This document shows, one piece after another, positions 7,695 to 13,235 of a stretch of 13,235 bases of DNA (its first letter is position 1; the number at the start of each line of letters is the position of its first letter). The translations under genes and the position numbers were made by a program. The notes under the pieces were generated by a model, which worked only from the letters and a program-made list of their open reading frames with translations, was not told where the DNA came from and ran no database searches. Source of the stretch: Actinomycetota bacterium (GTDB lineage: Bacteria; Actinomycetota; Actinomycetes; Nanopelagicales; Nanopelagicaceae); NCBI GenBank assembly GCA_009705185.1, contig WLCS01000012.1, positions 1 through 13,235 on the forward strand, read 5' to 3'.

Positions 7695-8476
7695 TTGTTA
7701 TCAAATTTGGCGGACATGCAATGACAGATGAAAACGGGGCTTTTGCCCAGGCGATTTCAGAAGCTGTCGCTTCAGGAGTATCCGCTGTTGTAGTTCATGG
7801 CGGAGGCCCTCAAATCGGCGAAGCCTTGAAGAACGCGGGCATTGAATCGCACTTTGTGGGCGGATTTCGAGTGACATCACAAGAAACCTTTAACGTTGTT
7901 GAACAAGTGCTTGCTCACGAAGTTGGTCCTTCTGTAGCAGCCTCACTTTGTGCGCACGGAGTCGATGCAGTTGCTTTATCTGGTCGCGATGAGCAGATGC
8001 TTACTGCGACACCCTTAACATCTCTCGTAGATGGCACGCCCGCCGATCTTGGGCTCGTAGGTGTCGTTACTTCTGTAAATCCAAGCAAGATTCAAGCGCT
8101 TGTAGATTCGGGAAAGATTCCAGTTATCTCTCCGTTAGCCAGTGATGTTTCGGGGCAAGTGGGTTACAACGTTAACGCCGATCTTGCTGCCGCAGCAATC
8201 GCGGGAGCACTCGATGCACAATGGCTCATCATCATGACCGATGTCGAAGGAATTTATAGACAGTGGCCGAATAAGGATTCACTCATCTCATCGATATGTG
8301 CAGAGGAGCTAGAATCTTTGAAATCAACTTTTGCTGAAGGAATGGCACCGAAAGTACAAGCTTGCTTAGATGCAATAAGTGCAGGAGCAAAGGCTGTTCG
8401 AATTATCGACGGAACAAATCCATCTGCGCTCAAGAGTGCCCTCCTTGGCAAGGGCGGAACGTTGGTGGTTGCATGA
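7691..8476 (+). CDS. argB: Acetylglutamate kinase, short form without the N-terminal helix
   Basis: ArgB phosphorylates N-acetylglutamate with ATP, the second step and usually the arginine-inhibited step. Motifs of the amino-acid kinase fold: KFGGHAM (5-11), VVVHGGGPQI, GGFRVTSQET, GYNVNADLAAAAIA, MTDVEGIY and GMAPKVQACLDAI. The protein is 261 residues and begins almost directly at the first glycine-rich strand. It therefore lacks the roughly 20-25-residue N-terminal helix that builds the arginine-sensitive hexamer in many bacteria. No upstream start is possible, because an in-frame TGA at 7658-7660 precedes it with no start codon between. The C-terminus (RIIDGTNPSALKSALLGKGG) resembles sensitive enzymes only partly. 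It overlaps argJ and argD by 4 nt each. Confidence 0.97.
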   Translation: MIVIKFGGHAMTDENGAFAQAISEAVASGVSAVVVHGGGPQIGEALKNAGIESHFVGGFRVTSQETFNVVEQVLAHEVGPSVAASLCAHGVDAVALSGRDEQMLTATPLTSLVDGTPADLGLVGVVTSVNPSKIQALVDSGKIPVISPLASDVSGQVGYNVNADLAAAAIAGALDAQWLIIMTDVEGIYRQWPNKDSLISSICAEELESLKSTFAEGMAPKVQACLDAISAGAKAVRIIDGTNPSALKSALLGKGGTLVVA

Positions 8477-9630
8477 AGCGTTGGCAAAGAGCCCTACAAG
8501 ATAATTACGGAACGCCAACTATTGAATTGGTATCCGGTAAGGGATCGATCGTAAAAGATGCAAACGGGAATTCTTATCTAGATTTTCTAGCCGGAATTGC
8601 AACCAATGTCCTTGGCCACGCCCATCCTGCAATCGTTAAAGCGGTCTCAAAACAAGTAACAACGTTGGGTCACGTCAGCAATTTCTATGCCCACCCCAAT
8701 GTTTTGGATCTTGCTGAACGTTTACAGAAGATGACTGGCGATAAAAGCGCCCGTGTTTTTTTCTGCAACTCCGGAGCAGAAGCTAATGAAGCAGCGCTTA
8801 AACTTTCACGTAAGACAGGAAAGAACAAAATAGTTGCTACTAAAGAATCATTTCATGGACGCACTATGGGAGCCCTCTCATTAACCGGCCAACCTTCAAA
8901 ACGAGATCCGTTCAAGCCGCTGTTGAAGGGAATTACGCACGTAACTTTCGGTGATGCGAAAGCTATGAAACGTGCCATTTCCAAGAAGACCGCGATGGTA
9001 ATTATCGAACCGATTATGGGCGAGGCTGGAGTAATTGTTCCACCGTCAGATTATTTGAAAAAGGTGCGCGAATATTGTGATGCTGCTGGAGTACTTTTGG
9101 TTTTTGATTGCGTACAAACCGGTATGGGTCGAACCGGTGATTGGTTCGGTTACGAGTACTCCGGAGTGAAACCAGATGTCATCACATTGGCTAAGGGATT
9201 AGGTGGCGGACTGCCACTTGGGGCAATGATTGCGATGGGTCCAGCCTCTGAATTATTTGTCGCCGGAGATCATGGTTCAACTTTTGGAGGAAATCCGATT
9301 GCAACAGCAGCTGCCCTTGCTGTGATCACCTCTATCGAGAAAGAGAAACTCCTCACTCACGTCGATCAGATGGGGGAATTTCTGTTGACAGAGCTTGCTC
9401 TTATTCCTGGAGTTTCTGAAGTTCGCGGCGCAGGATTACTAATTGGTCTTACTTTTGAACAACCGATTGCAAAGGCAGTAACAAAGCGATGCCAGGAACT
9501 CGGTCTTCTTATTAATGCACCAGGAGATTCAGTAATCAGAATTGCACCAGCACTGAATATCACTATCAAGCAAGCAGAGAAATGTGTCAAAATCTTTACA
9601 CAAGCAGTGGGGGAGAACTTCAATGTCTAG
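8473..9630 (+). CDS. argD: Acetylornithine aminotransferase
   Basis: ArgD is a PLP-dependent class III aminotransferase that converts N-acetylglutamate semialdehyde to N-acetylornithine. The start at 8473 (MKRWQRALQDNYGTP) overlaps the argB stop by 4 nt and gives 385 residues, the family length. The frame is open further back to 8362, but that extension lies wholly within argB and looks unlike any ArgD. Motifs: FLAGIATNVLGHAHP (38-52), CNSGAEANEAALKL (98-111), SFHGRTMGALSLTG (126-139), IEPIMGEAG (178-186), PLP lysine Lys241 in LAKGLGGGLPLGA, and HGSTFGGNP (267-275). Asp212, which contacts the PLP ring nitrogen, is followed by Cys213 (FDCVQTGMGRTG), where the family nearly always has Glu. All other key residues are present. 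The gene overlaps argR by 8 nt. Confidence 0.97.
   Translation: MKRWQRALQDNYGTPTIELVSGKGSIVKDANGNSYLDFLAGIATNVLGHAHPAIVKAVSKQVTTLGHVSNFYAHPNVLDLAERLQKMTGDKSARVFFCNSGAEANEAALKLSRKTGKNKIVATKESFHGRTMGALSLTGQPSKRDPFKPLLKGITHVTFGDAKAMKRAISKKTAMVIIEPIMGEAGVIVPPSDYLKKVREYCDAAGVLLVFDCVQTGMGRTGDWFGYEYSGVKPDVITLAKGLGGGLPLGAMIAMGPASELFVAGDHGSTFGGNPIATAAALAVITSIEKEKLLTHVDQMGEFLLTELALIPGVSEVRGAGLLIGLTFEQPIAKAVTKRCQELGLLINAPGDSVIRIAPALNITIKQAEKCVKIFTQAVGENFNV
9609..9616 (+). promoter_or_regulatory. Ribosome-binding site of argR
   Basis: GGGGGAGA within the end of argD lies 6 nt before the ATG at 9623. It decides the argR start in favour of 9623 over the in-frame ATG at 9584, whose extra 13 residues are argD sequence in another frame. 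Confidence 0.7.
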
Positions 9631-10102
9631 CGTCACAGCACGTAGAGCTAAAGCTATTGCACTCATTAAAGCTGGTCGTATTCACTCTCAATCAGATCTC
9701 GTAAAGGAATTGAAGAAAGCTGGATTTCCGGTCACGCAAGCAACTGCCAGTAGAGATCTGGAAGAGATAGGTGCGGTGCGTGGTCGTTCTTCATCTGGCG
9801 AAAGCATGTACAAAATTTCGGATTCCGATGACGAATCAATCTCTCGCACCATGCCAGTTCCATCTGATCTCATCATCTCGGTAGAAGCCAGTGGAAACCT
9901 CGCTGTTGTGCGCACCCCGCCAGGTGGAGCGCAACTTCTCGCAAGTTCTCTCGACCACTCAGGGATTTCCGAGATTATTGGCACGATAGCTGGAGACGAC
10001 ACGGTGTTAGTTGTATCCAGAAAAGCCACCGGAGGAGCTCAACTAGCGAAAGAATTGCTCGCTTACGGCGGAATTTCGAGAACTAGGAAAGGGAAGAAAT
10101 AA
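9623..10102 (+). CDS. argR: Arginine repressor
   Basis: ArgR is the arginine-responsive hexameric repressor of arginine biosynthesis. The 159-residue protein (MSSVTARRAKAIALI) has an N-terminal winged helix-turn-helix at about 5-62, with recognition segment VTQATASRDLEEIGAVRGR (37-55). A short linker follows, then a C-terminal oligomerisation and arginine-binding domain: NLAVVRTPPGGAQLLASSLD (92-111) and GTIAGDDTVLVV (120-131), where the double Asp binds arginine. All expected residues are present. It is embedded between argD (8-nt overlap) and argH (1-nt overlap, TAATG) and should autoregulate through the paired ARG boxes upstream of argC. It would then act as both product and repressor of the same transcript. 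Confidence 0.97.
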   Translation: MSSVTARRAKAIALIKAGRIHSQSDLVKELKKAGFPVTQATASRDLEEIGAVRGRSSSGESMYKISDSDDESISRTMPVPSDLIISVEASGNLAVVRTPPGGAQLLASSLDHSGISEIIGTIAGDDTVLVVSRKATGGAQLAKELLAYGGISRTRKGKK

Positions 10103-11529
10103 TGGCGCTTTGGGGTGGTCGTTTCTCGCAGTCACCTGCTGACGCCGTTTTCGCACTTTCAAGAAGTGTTCATTTTGATTGGCGCCTAGCACCGTATGAC
10201 TTACGTTCTTCACTTGCTCACTTAGATGTTCTCCAAAAGAGCGGACTTCTAGATAAATCTGTCGCCGAATCTATTCGTGGTGCGCTCAAAGAGCTTGTAT
10301 CAGAAGTTTCATCTGGAAAGTTTCGCGCAGTTGAAAGTGATGAAGATGTTCATAGCGCCCTCGAGCGTGGACTCACCGAAAAACTTGGAGCAATCGGTGG
10401 CTCACTTCGCGCAGGTCGTTCAAGAAATGATCAAGTGGCAACAGATCTGCGCCTCTACGCAATCGATCACATGATTGAAGTTGCTCAACAAATCATTGCT
10501 CTTCAACATGCGCTCATTGCAAAAGCTAGTGAGTACGCAGATGCACCAGCACCTGGATTCACACATTTGCAGCACGCACAACCAGTTCTCTTTGGTCATG
10601 AGATTGCAAAGCATGTTCAGGCCTTTGCGCGAGATCTTGACCGAATTATCGATTGGCTAGATCGTGCGCTTGTTAGCCCCCTTGGTTCAGGAGCACTCGC
10701 TGGCTCATCCCTGCCTTTATCACCAGAGACGACAGCACAAAATCTTGGTTTTACATCAAGTGCGGCGAACTCCATTGATGGAGTTTCTGATCGAGATTTT
10801 GTTGCTGAAGCACTCTTTATTCTCTCGATGGTGGGCATCCATCTTTCACGCATTGGAGAAGAGTGGTGCATTTGGGCAACTACTGAATTTGGTTGGGCAA
10901 AAGTTGCTGATGCATATTCAACGGGATCATCGATCATGCCTCAGAAAAAGAATCCAGATATGGCTGAATTAGCTCGTGGGAAAGCTGGTCGTCTCGTTGG
11001 GAATCTCACCGGTGTTTTAACAATGCTCAAAGGACTTCCTTTTGCTTACAACCGTGATCTTCAAGAAGATAAAGAACCACTCTTTGATTCAATCGACACT
11101 GTTCTACTTGTGCTGCCAGCAGTGACAGGCATGGTTGCAACGACCGAGTTTGATCGCGAGAAAATGGCACTTGCGGCGCCACTTGGATTTTCATTAGCAA
11201 CTGAAATTGCAGATTATTTGGTTCGTGCGAAAGTTCCTTTTGCTCATGCACACGAGGCTGCCGGTAAATGTGTTGCGCTCTGCGAGTCATCTGGGCGCCA
11301 GTTGCATCAACTCACTGATCAGGAATTCGCTTCAATACATCCGGAACTCAAAGCGGGCGTCCGTGATGTACTCACTGTCCATGGCGCCCTTGAGTCTCGC
11401 ACCACGATAGGCGGTACCTCACCTCAATCCTTCGCAGCCCAAATTAAGGAAGCCACAGGAAAAACTGAAGCATTCTCCAAGGAATTCAGCAACAAGGCCA
11501 AAGCTTTTTCAGAGATGATGGGTGCGTGA
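10102..11529 (+). CDS. argH: Argininosuccinate lyase
   Basis: ArgH splits argininosuccinate to arginine and fumarate, the last step of the pathway. The 475-residue protein belongs to the fumarase/aspartase superfamily. It begins MALWGGRFSQSPADAVFALS and carries RAGRSRNDQVATDLRLY (103-119), THLQHAQPVLFGH (154-166, with the conserved His155), GALAGSSLP (197-205), ANSIDGVSDRDF (222-233) and the signature GSSIMPQKKNPDMAELARGK (275-294) with its catalytic serine. The start at 10102 overlaps the argR stop by 1 nt and has AGGAAAGGGAAG (10085-10096) upstream. argG, often directly before argH in actinobacteria, is absent here. The stop overlaps the tyrS GTG by 4 nt. Confidence 0.98.
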   Translation: MALWGGRFSQSPADAVFALSRSVHFDWRLAPYDLRSSLAHLDVLQKSGLLDKSVAESIRGALKELVSEVSSGKFRAVESDEDVHSALERGLTEKLGAIGGSLRAGRSRNDQVATDLRLYAIDHMIEVAQQIIALQHALIAKASEYADAPAPGFTHLQHAQPVLFGHEIAKHVQAFARDLDRIIDWLDRALVSPLGSGALAGSSLPLSPETTAQNLGFTSSAANSIDGVSDRDFVAEALFILSMVGIHLSRIGEEWCIWATTEFGWAKVADAYSTGSSIMPQKKNPDMAELARGKAGRLVGNLTGVLTMLKGLPFAYNRDLQEDKEPLFDSIDTVLLVLPAVTGMVATTEFDREKMALAAPLGFSLATEIADYLVRAKVPFAHAHEAAGKCVALCESSGRQLHQLTDQEFASIHPELKAGVRDVLTVHGALESRTTIGGTSPQSFAAQIKEATGKTEAFSKEFSNKAKAFSEMMGA

Positions 11530-12806
11530 AAAATCAGATGGTAGATCTCCTTGACGACCTAAAGTGGCGTGGCCTGATTTCTCAAACTACCGACGAGAAA
11601 GCGCTTCGAGAAGCTTTGAAGAAGCCCATAACTCTTTACGTTGGTTTCGATCCAACCGCTCCTAGTATTCACGTGGGAAACCTCGTTGTTCTCTTTGTTC
11701 TACGCAGATTCCAGCTCGCTGGTCACAATCCTCTGCCTTTGGTTGGTGGAGCGACTGGTCTAGTCGGGGATCCGAGCGGTAAGAATGAAGAGCGCACATT
11801 GAACACAACAGAAGTTGTGGGGCAGTGGGTGAATCGGATTAAGACTCAACTTTCAAAGTTTATGGATTTTGAAAGTAAGAGTAATCCTGCAGTTATGGTT
11901 AATAATCTTGATTGGACTGCGCCCATGTCGGCAATTGAATTTCTTCGCGACATCGGAAAGCATTTCAGTGTCAATCAAATGCTTAACAAAGATGCAGTAT
12001 CTACTCGCTTGGAAAAAGATGGAATTTCATACACTGAGTTTTCATATCAAGTTCTGCAATCAATGGATTACCTTGAACTCTTCCGTCGTCACAATTGCAC
12101 ACTTCAAATTGGCGGTTCAGATCAGTGGGGAAATATCACAGCGGGTCTTGATCTCATTCGACGAGTAGAAAGCGGATCAGCACATGCGCTGACGGTTCCA
12201 CTACTTACAAAAGCTGACGGCACAAAATTTGGAAAAACGGCAGGCGGTTCAGTGTGGCTAGATCCAGAGATGACATCTCCTTACGCTTTCTTCCAGTACT
12301 GGCTGAATTCTGATGATAAGGATGTAATTAATTTCCTTAAAGTATTTTCATTTAAATCACGTGAAGAGATTGAAGCCCTTGAGAAATCGCACTCAGAAAA
12401 TCCTGGTGCTCGCGAAGCACACCGAGAACTTGCTCGCGAGCTCACGTCTTTGGTTCACAGTGAAGATATTGCACAACGTGTAGAGGTCGCGGCTAAAGCG
12501 TTATTTGGACAAGCAGATTTAGCAGAGCTAGATGAATCAACTCTTGCATCAGCACTTGCAGAGTTGCCTCGCACTCAGGTGAAAGCCAGTGAAGAAATAC
12601 CAACATGGGTAGATTTATTAGCAGCAACTGGTGTGGTTGATTCAAAGTCGGCCGCTCGTCGCATTGTTAAAGAGGGTGGCGCATATCTCAATAATGAGAA
12701 GATAGCCGGCGAGGATTTCAGACTCGAAAAAAGTCACTTTTTATGCGGTAAATATGCAGTTTTGCGAAAGGGCAAGCGCGACCTTGCCGCTGTAGAACTC
12801 GTTTAG
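11526..12806 (+). CDS. tyrS: Tyrosyl-tRNA synthetase
   Basis: TyrS is a class I synthetase that charges tRNA-Tyr in the cytoplasm. The 426-residue length is typical. The Rossmann catalytic domain has YVGFDPTAPSIHVGNLV (38-54, HIGH-type motif in the form HVGN), GGATGLVGDPSGK (74-86), SYTEFSYQVLQSMDY (168-182), GGSDQWGNITAG (196-207) and the KMSKS-equivalent KFGKT (234-238). A C-terminal S4-type RNA-binding domain follows (about 360-425, with KSAARRIVKEGGAYLNNEKI). The GTG at 11526 overlaps the argH stop (GTGA). An ATG four codons later (11538) is an equally credible start, and neither has a good Shine-Dalgarno. No promoter is seen at the end of argH, so tyrS is probably transcribed with the arg operon. 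Confidence 0.97.
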   Translation: MKNQMVDLLDDLKWRGLISQTTDEKALREALKKPITLYVGFDPTAPSIHVGNLVVLFVLRRFQLAGHNPLPLVGGATGLVGDPSGKNEERTLNTTEVVGQWVNRIKTQLSKFMDFESKSNPAVMVNNLDWTAPMSAIEFLRDIGKHFSVNQMLNKDAVSTRLEKDGISYTEFSYQVLQSMDYLELFRRHNCTLQIGGSDQWGNITAGLDLIRRVESGSAHALTVPLLTKADGTKFGKTAGGSVWLDPEMTSPYAFFQYWLNSDDKDVINFLKVFSFKSREEIEALEKSHSENPGAREAHRELARELTSLVHSEDIAQRVEVAAKALFGQADLAELDESTLASALAELPRTQVKASEEIPTWVDLLAATGVVDSKSAARRIVKEGGAYLNNEKIAGEDFRLEKSHFLCGKYAVLRKGKRDLAAVELV

Positions 12807-12820
12807 CCCTTAGCTCTGCT

Positions 12821-12864
12821 ACCAAAAACCTCATTTTTTATGCGTAAAAACTGCAATTTTTGGT
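12821..12864 (+). terminator. Nested AT-rich hairpin after tyrS (weak terminator candidate)
   Basis: The outer arms ACCAAAAA (12821-12828) and TTTTTGGT (12857-12864) enclose an inner stem TTTTTA (12835-12840) / TAAAAA (12845-12850) around a TGCG loop. It begins 14 nt after the tyrS stop. The stem is AT-rich with no T-run after it, so it would be a weak intrinsic terminator. It could instead act as A+T-rich DNA upstream of the rRNA promoter. Confidence 0.35.
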
Positions 12865-12880
12865 GATTTGCGGGCAAATC
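12865..12880. repeat. 16-bp palindrome upstream of rRNA promoter P1
   Basis: GATTTGCGGGCAAATC is a perfect inverted repeat with 7-bp arms and a GG centre (or a 6-bp RNA stem with a CGGG loop). It sits about 32-47 bp before the P1 -35. Its GGGCAAA half (12872-12878) recurs at 13024-13030 beside the P2 -35. It could be an operator or part of a terminator; the sequence alone does not separate these. Confidence 0.5.
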
Positions 12881-12887
12881 CTCAACT

Positions 12888-12909
12888 CGGGTACACCTTT
12901 GTGACCCCG
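12888..12909 (+). terminator. GC-rich hairpin just before rRNA promoter P1
   Basis: CGGGT (12888-12892) and CAC (12894-12896) pair with GTG (12901-12903) and ACCC/G (12904-12909) across a CTTT loop, with one bulged base on each side. It is the most GC-rich stem between tyrS and P1 and ends 2 bp before the -35, so it could insulate the rRNA operon from tyrS read-through. It has no U-tract; the role is inferred. Confidence 0.35.
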
Positions 12910-12911
12910 AT

Positions 12912-12941
12912 TTGACCTTCCAGGGGAGCCCGCCCTATAGT
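12912..12941 (+). promoter_or_regulatory. rRNA operon promoter P1
   Basis: TTGACC (12912-12917) is separated by 18 bp from TATAGT (12936-12941), close to the sigma-70/SigA consensus. Transcription should start near 12948. It lies about 290 bp before the expected 16S start and faces it. The intergenic position, strength of the match and leader downstream support a ribosomal RNA promoter. Confidence 0.75.
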
Positions 12942-13006
12942 TGCGCTCTTGCTGTGGAACGGACTTTCACGAGGACGTACAGCACAACTTCCCGATCTAG
13001 CTCATT

Positions 13007-13030
13007 TTTGCCCGTTTTGACGTGGGCAAA
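13007..13030. repeat. Inverted repeat enclosing the P2 -35 element
   Basis: TTTGCCC (13007-13013) and GGGCAAA (13024-13030) are perfect 7-bp arms separated by 10 bp that contain the P2 -35 hexamer TTGACG (13017-13022). The geometry is that of a dimeric operator. In the P1 transcript it could also fold as a hairpin. Its right arm repeats the GGGCAAA found at 12872-12878. Confidence 0.5.
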
Positions 13031-13045
13031 GCCATGGACTAGATT
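13017..13045 (+). promoter_or_regulatory. rRNA operon promoter P2
   Basis: TTGACG (13017-13022) and TAGATT (13040-13045) are separated by 17 bp, a good SigA-type match in line with P1. Transcription should start near 13052. Tandem promoters before 16S are usual for rRNA operons. The -35 is framed by the 7-bp inverted repeat at 13007-13030. Confidence 0.65.
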
Positions 13046-13235
13046 TGGCGGTCTGCCCTGAAAAGCCGGAGAAATCTGGCGATGCAGTGCGCATCCGTAC
13101 CTTGAGAACTCAACAGCGTGCCATAAGTCAATGCCAGAGAATGGCTTTAATAGTCATTCTCTAAATTAATACTTCAATGAAGTATGTACCAGACACTATT
13201 TATAGCGTCTGGAAATACTCGTTGATTTCCTTTGG
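13046..13235 (+). other. Pre-16S rRNA leader (rrn external transcribed spacer)
   Basis: No protein gene is present. The stretch CCTTGAGAACTCAACAGCGTG (the last part of 13100-13120) resembles the conserved leader element upstream of 16S in many actinobacteria. Stem-loops in order: 13065-13080 (GCCGGA/TCTGGC with a GAAA tetraloop, one G-U pair), 13081-13095 (GATGC/GCATC), the palindrome TTGAG-AA-CTCAA (13102-13113), 13136-13162 (AGAGAATG/CATTCTCT), 13169-13185 (ATACTTC/GAAGTAT) and 13189-13212 (CCAGAC/GTCTGG with inner CTAT/ATAG). These fit the folded antitermination/RNase III processing region. The window ends TTTCCTTTGG, just where a 16S gene would continue with AGAGTTTGATC, so the mature 16S 5' end is at, or within a few bases of, the right edge. 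That continuation is predicted, not seen. Confidence 0.75.
13102..13113 (+). repeat. Conserved leader palindrome TTGAG-AA-CTCAA
   Basis: This 12-bp palindrome (TTGAGAACTCAA) is the best recognised piece of the leader. I recall TTGAGAACTCAA followed by a short GTG-containing segment as recurring in actinobacterial rRNA leaders/spacers. It is likely part of the processing or antitermination structure; the exact role is not known to me. Confidence 0.55.

Noticed and set aside
8362..8472. N-terminal extension of argD back to an ATG at 8362
   Set aside because: It lies entirely inside argB, encodes a Cys/Lys/Arg-rich stretch unlike ArgD, and the ATGA overlap at 8473 gives the normal family length.
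9584..9622. ATG at 9584 as the argR start
   Set aside because: The 13 extra residues overlap argD and do not look like ArgR, while a strong GGGGGAG site precedes the ATG at 9623.
11671..11682. HVGN instead of HIGH in TyrS as a catalytic defect
   Set aside because: Class I synthetases tolerate Asn at the last position of this motif, and the remaining motifs (GGSDQWGN, KFGKT) are intact.
12945..12950. GCTCTT as a boxA antitermination element
   Set aside because: It spans the predicted P1 transcription start, so it would not be present intact in the transcript.
12807..13235. A small protein gene or mobile element in the tyrS-16S interval
   Set aside because: No credible frame with a start signal is present, and the interval is accounted for by hairpins, two promoters and a leader typical of rRNA operons; no terminal repeats or transposase remnants are seen.

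Overview
This window is a block of actinobacterial housekeeping genes, all on the + strand. The gene order infC, rpmI, rplT, SpoU-type RNA methyltransferase, pheS, pheT, argC, argJ, argB, argD, argR, argH resembles that of Mycobacterium and Streptomyces. The base composition looks only moderate in GC (judged by eye, not counted). Together with very tight gene packing, this suggests a streamlined low-GC actinobacterium such as a freshwater acI / Nanopelagicales lineage. The phylum-level assignment is firm; the lineage is an inference.

Layout: (1) 2-1204, the translation-factor/ribosomal-protein operon: 5'-truncated infC, then rpmI and rplT. (2) 1205-2007, a SpoU-family RNA methyltransferase. 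Its start is wrapped in two consecutive inverted repeats, one of them a perfect 15-bp stem inside the coding region. (3) 2030-5494, pheS-pheT, the two subunits of phenylalanyl-tRNA synthetase, abutting with no gap. (4) 5488-5526, the arginine operator/promoter: two identical 13-bp ARG-box-like palindromes 20 bp apart, followed directly by a -10 hexamer 6 nt before the argC start codon. (5) 5533-11529, argC-argJ-argB-argD-argR-argH, with every junction overlapping by 1-8 nt. (6) 11526-12806, tyrS, overlapping argH by 4 nt and so probably part of the same transcript. (7) 12807-13235, 429 bp without a protein gene. It holds terminator-like hairpins, two tandem sigma-70-type promoters (12912-12941 and 13017-13045) and a structured leader that resembles an actinobacterial pre-16S leader. 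The 16S rRNA gene should begin at, or a few bases beyond, the right edge.

Functionally, argC, argJ, argB and argD convert N-acetylglutamate to acetylornithine and ornithine (ArgJ recycling the acetyl group), and argH performs the last step to arginine. argF/argI (ornithine carbamoyltransferase) and argG are not in the cluster and must lie elsewhere if the pathway is complete. ArgR is encoded within the operon it presumably represses. Three transcription-unit starts (methyltransferase, pheS, argC) share a pattern of a -10-like hexamer 6-7 nt before the ATG with no Shine-Dalgarno, as expected for leaderless mRNAs.

I see no mobile element, CRISPR array, phage gene or new multi-gene system. The points worth a second look are regulatory or biochemical: the inverted repeats at the methyltransferase start, the ARG-box pair, the short ArgB N-terminus, a Glu-to-Cys change next to the PLP-binding Asp of ArgD, tyrS riding on the arg operon, and an inverted repeat centred on the -35 of the second rRNA promoter.
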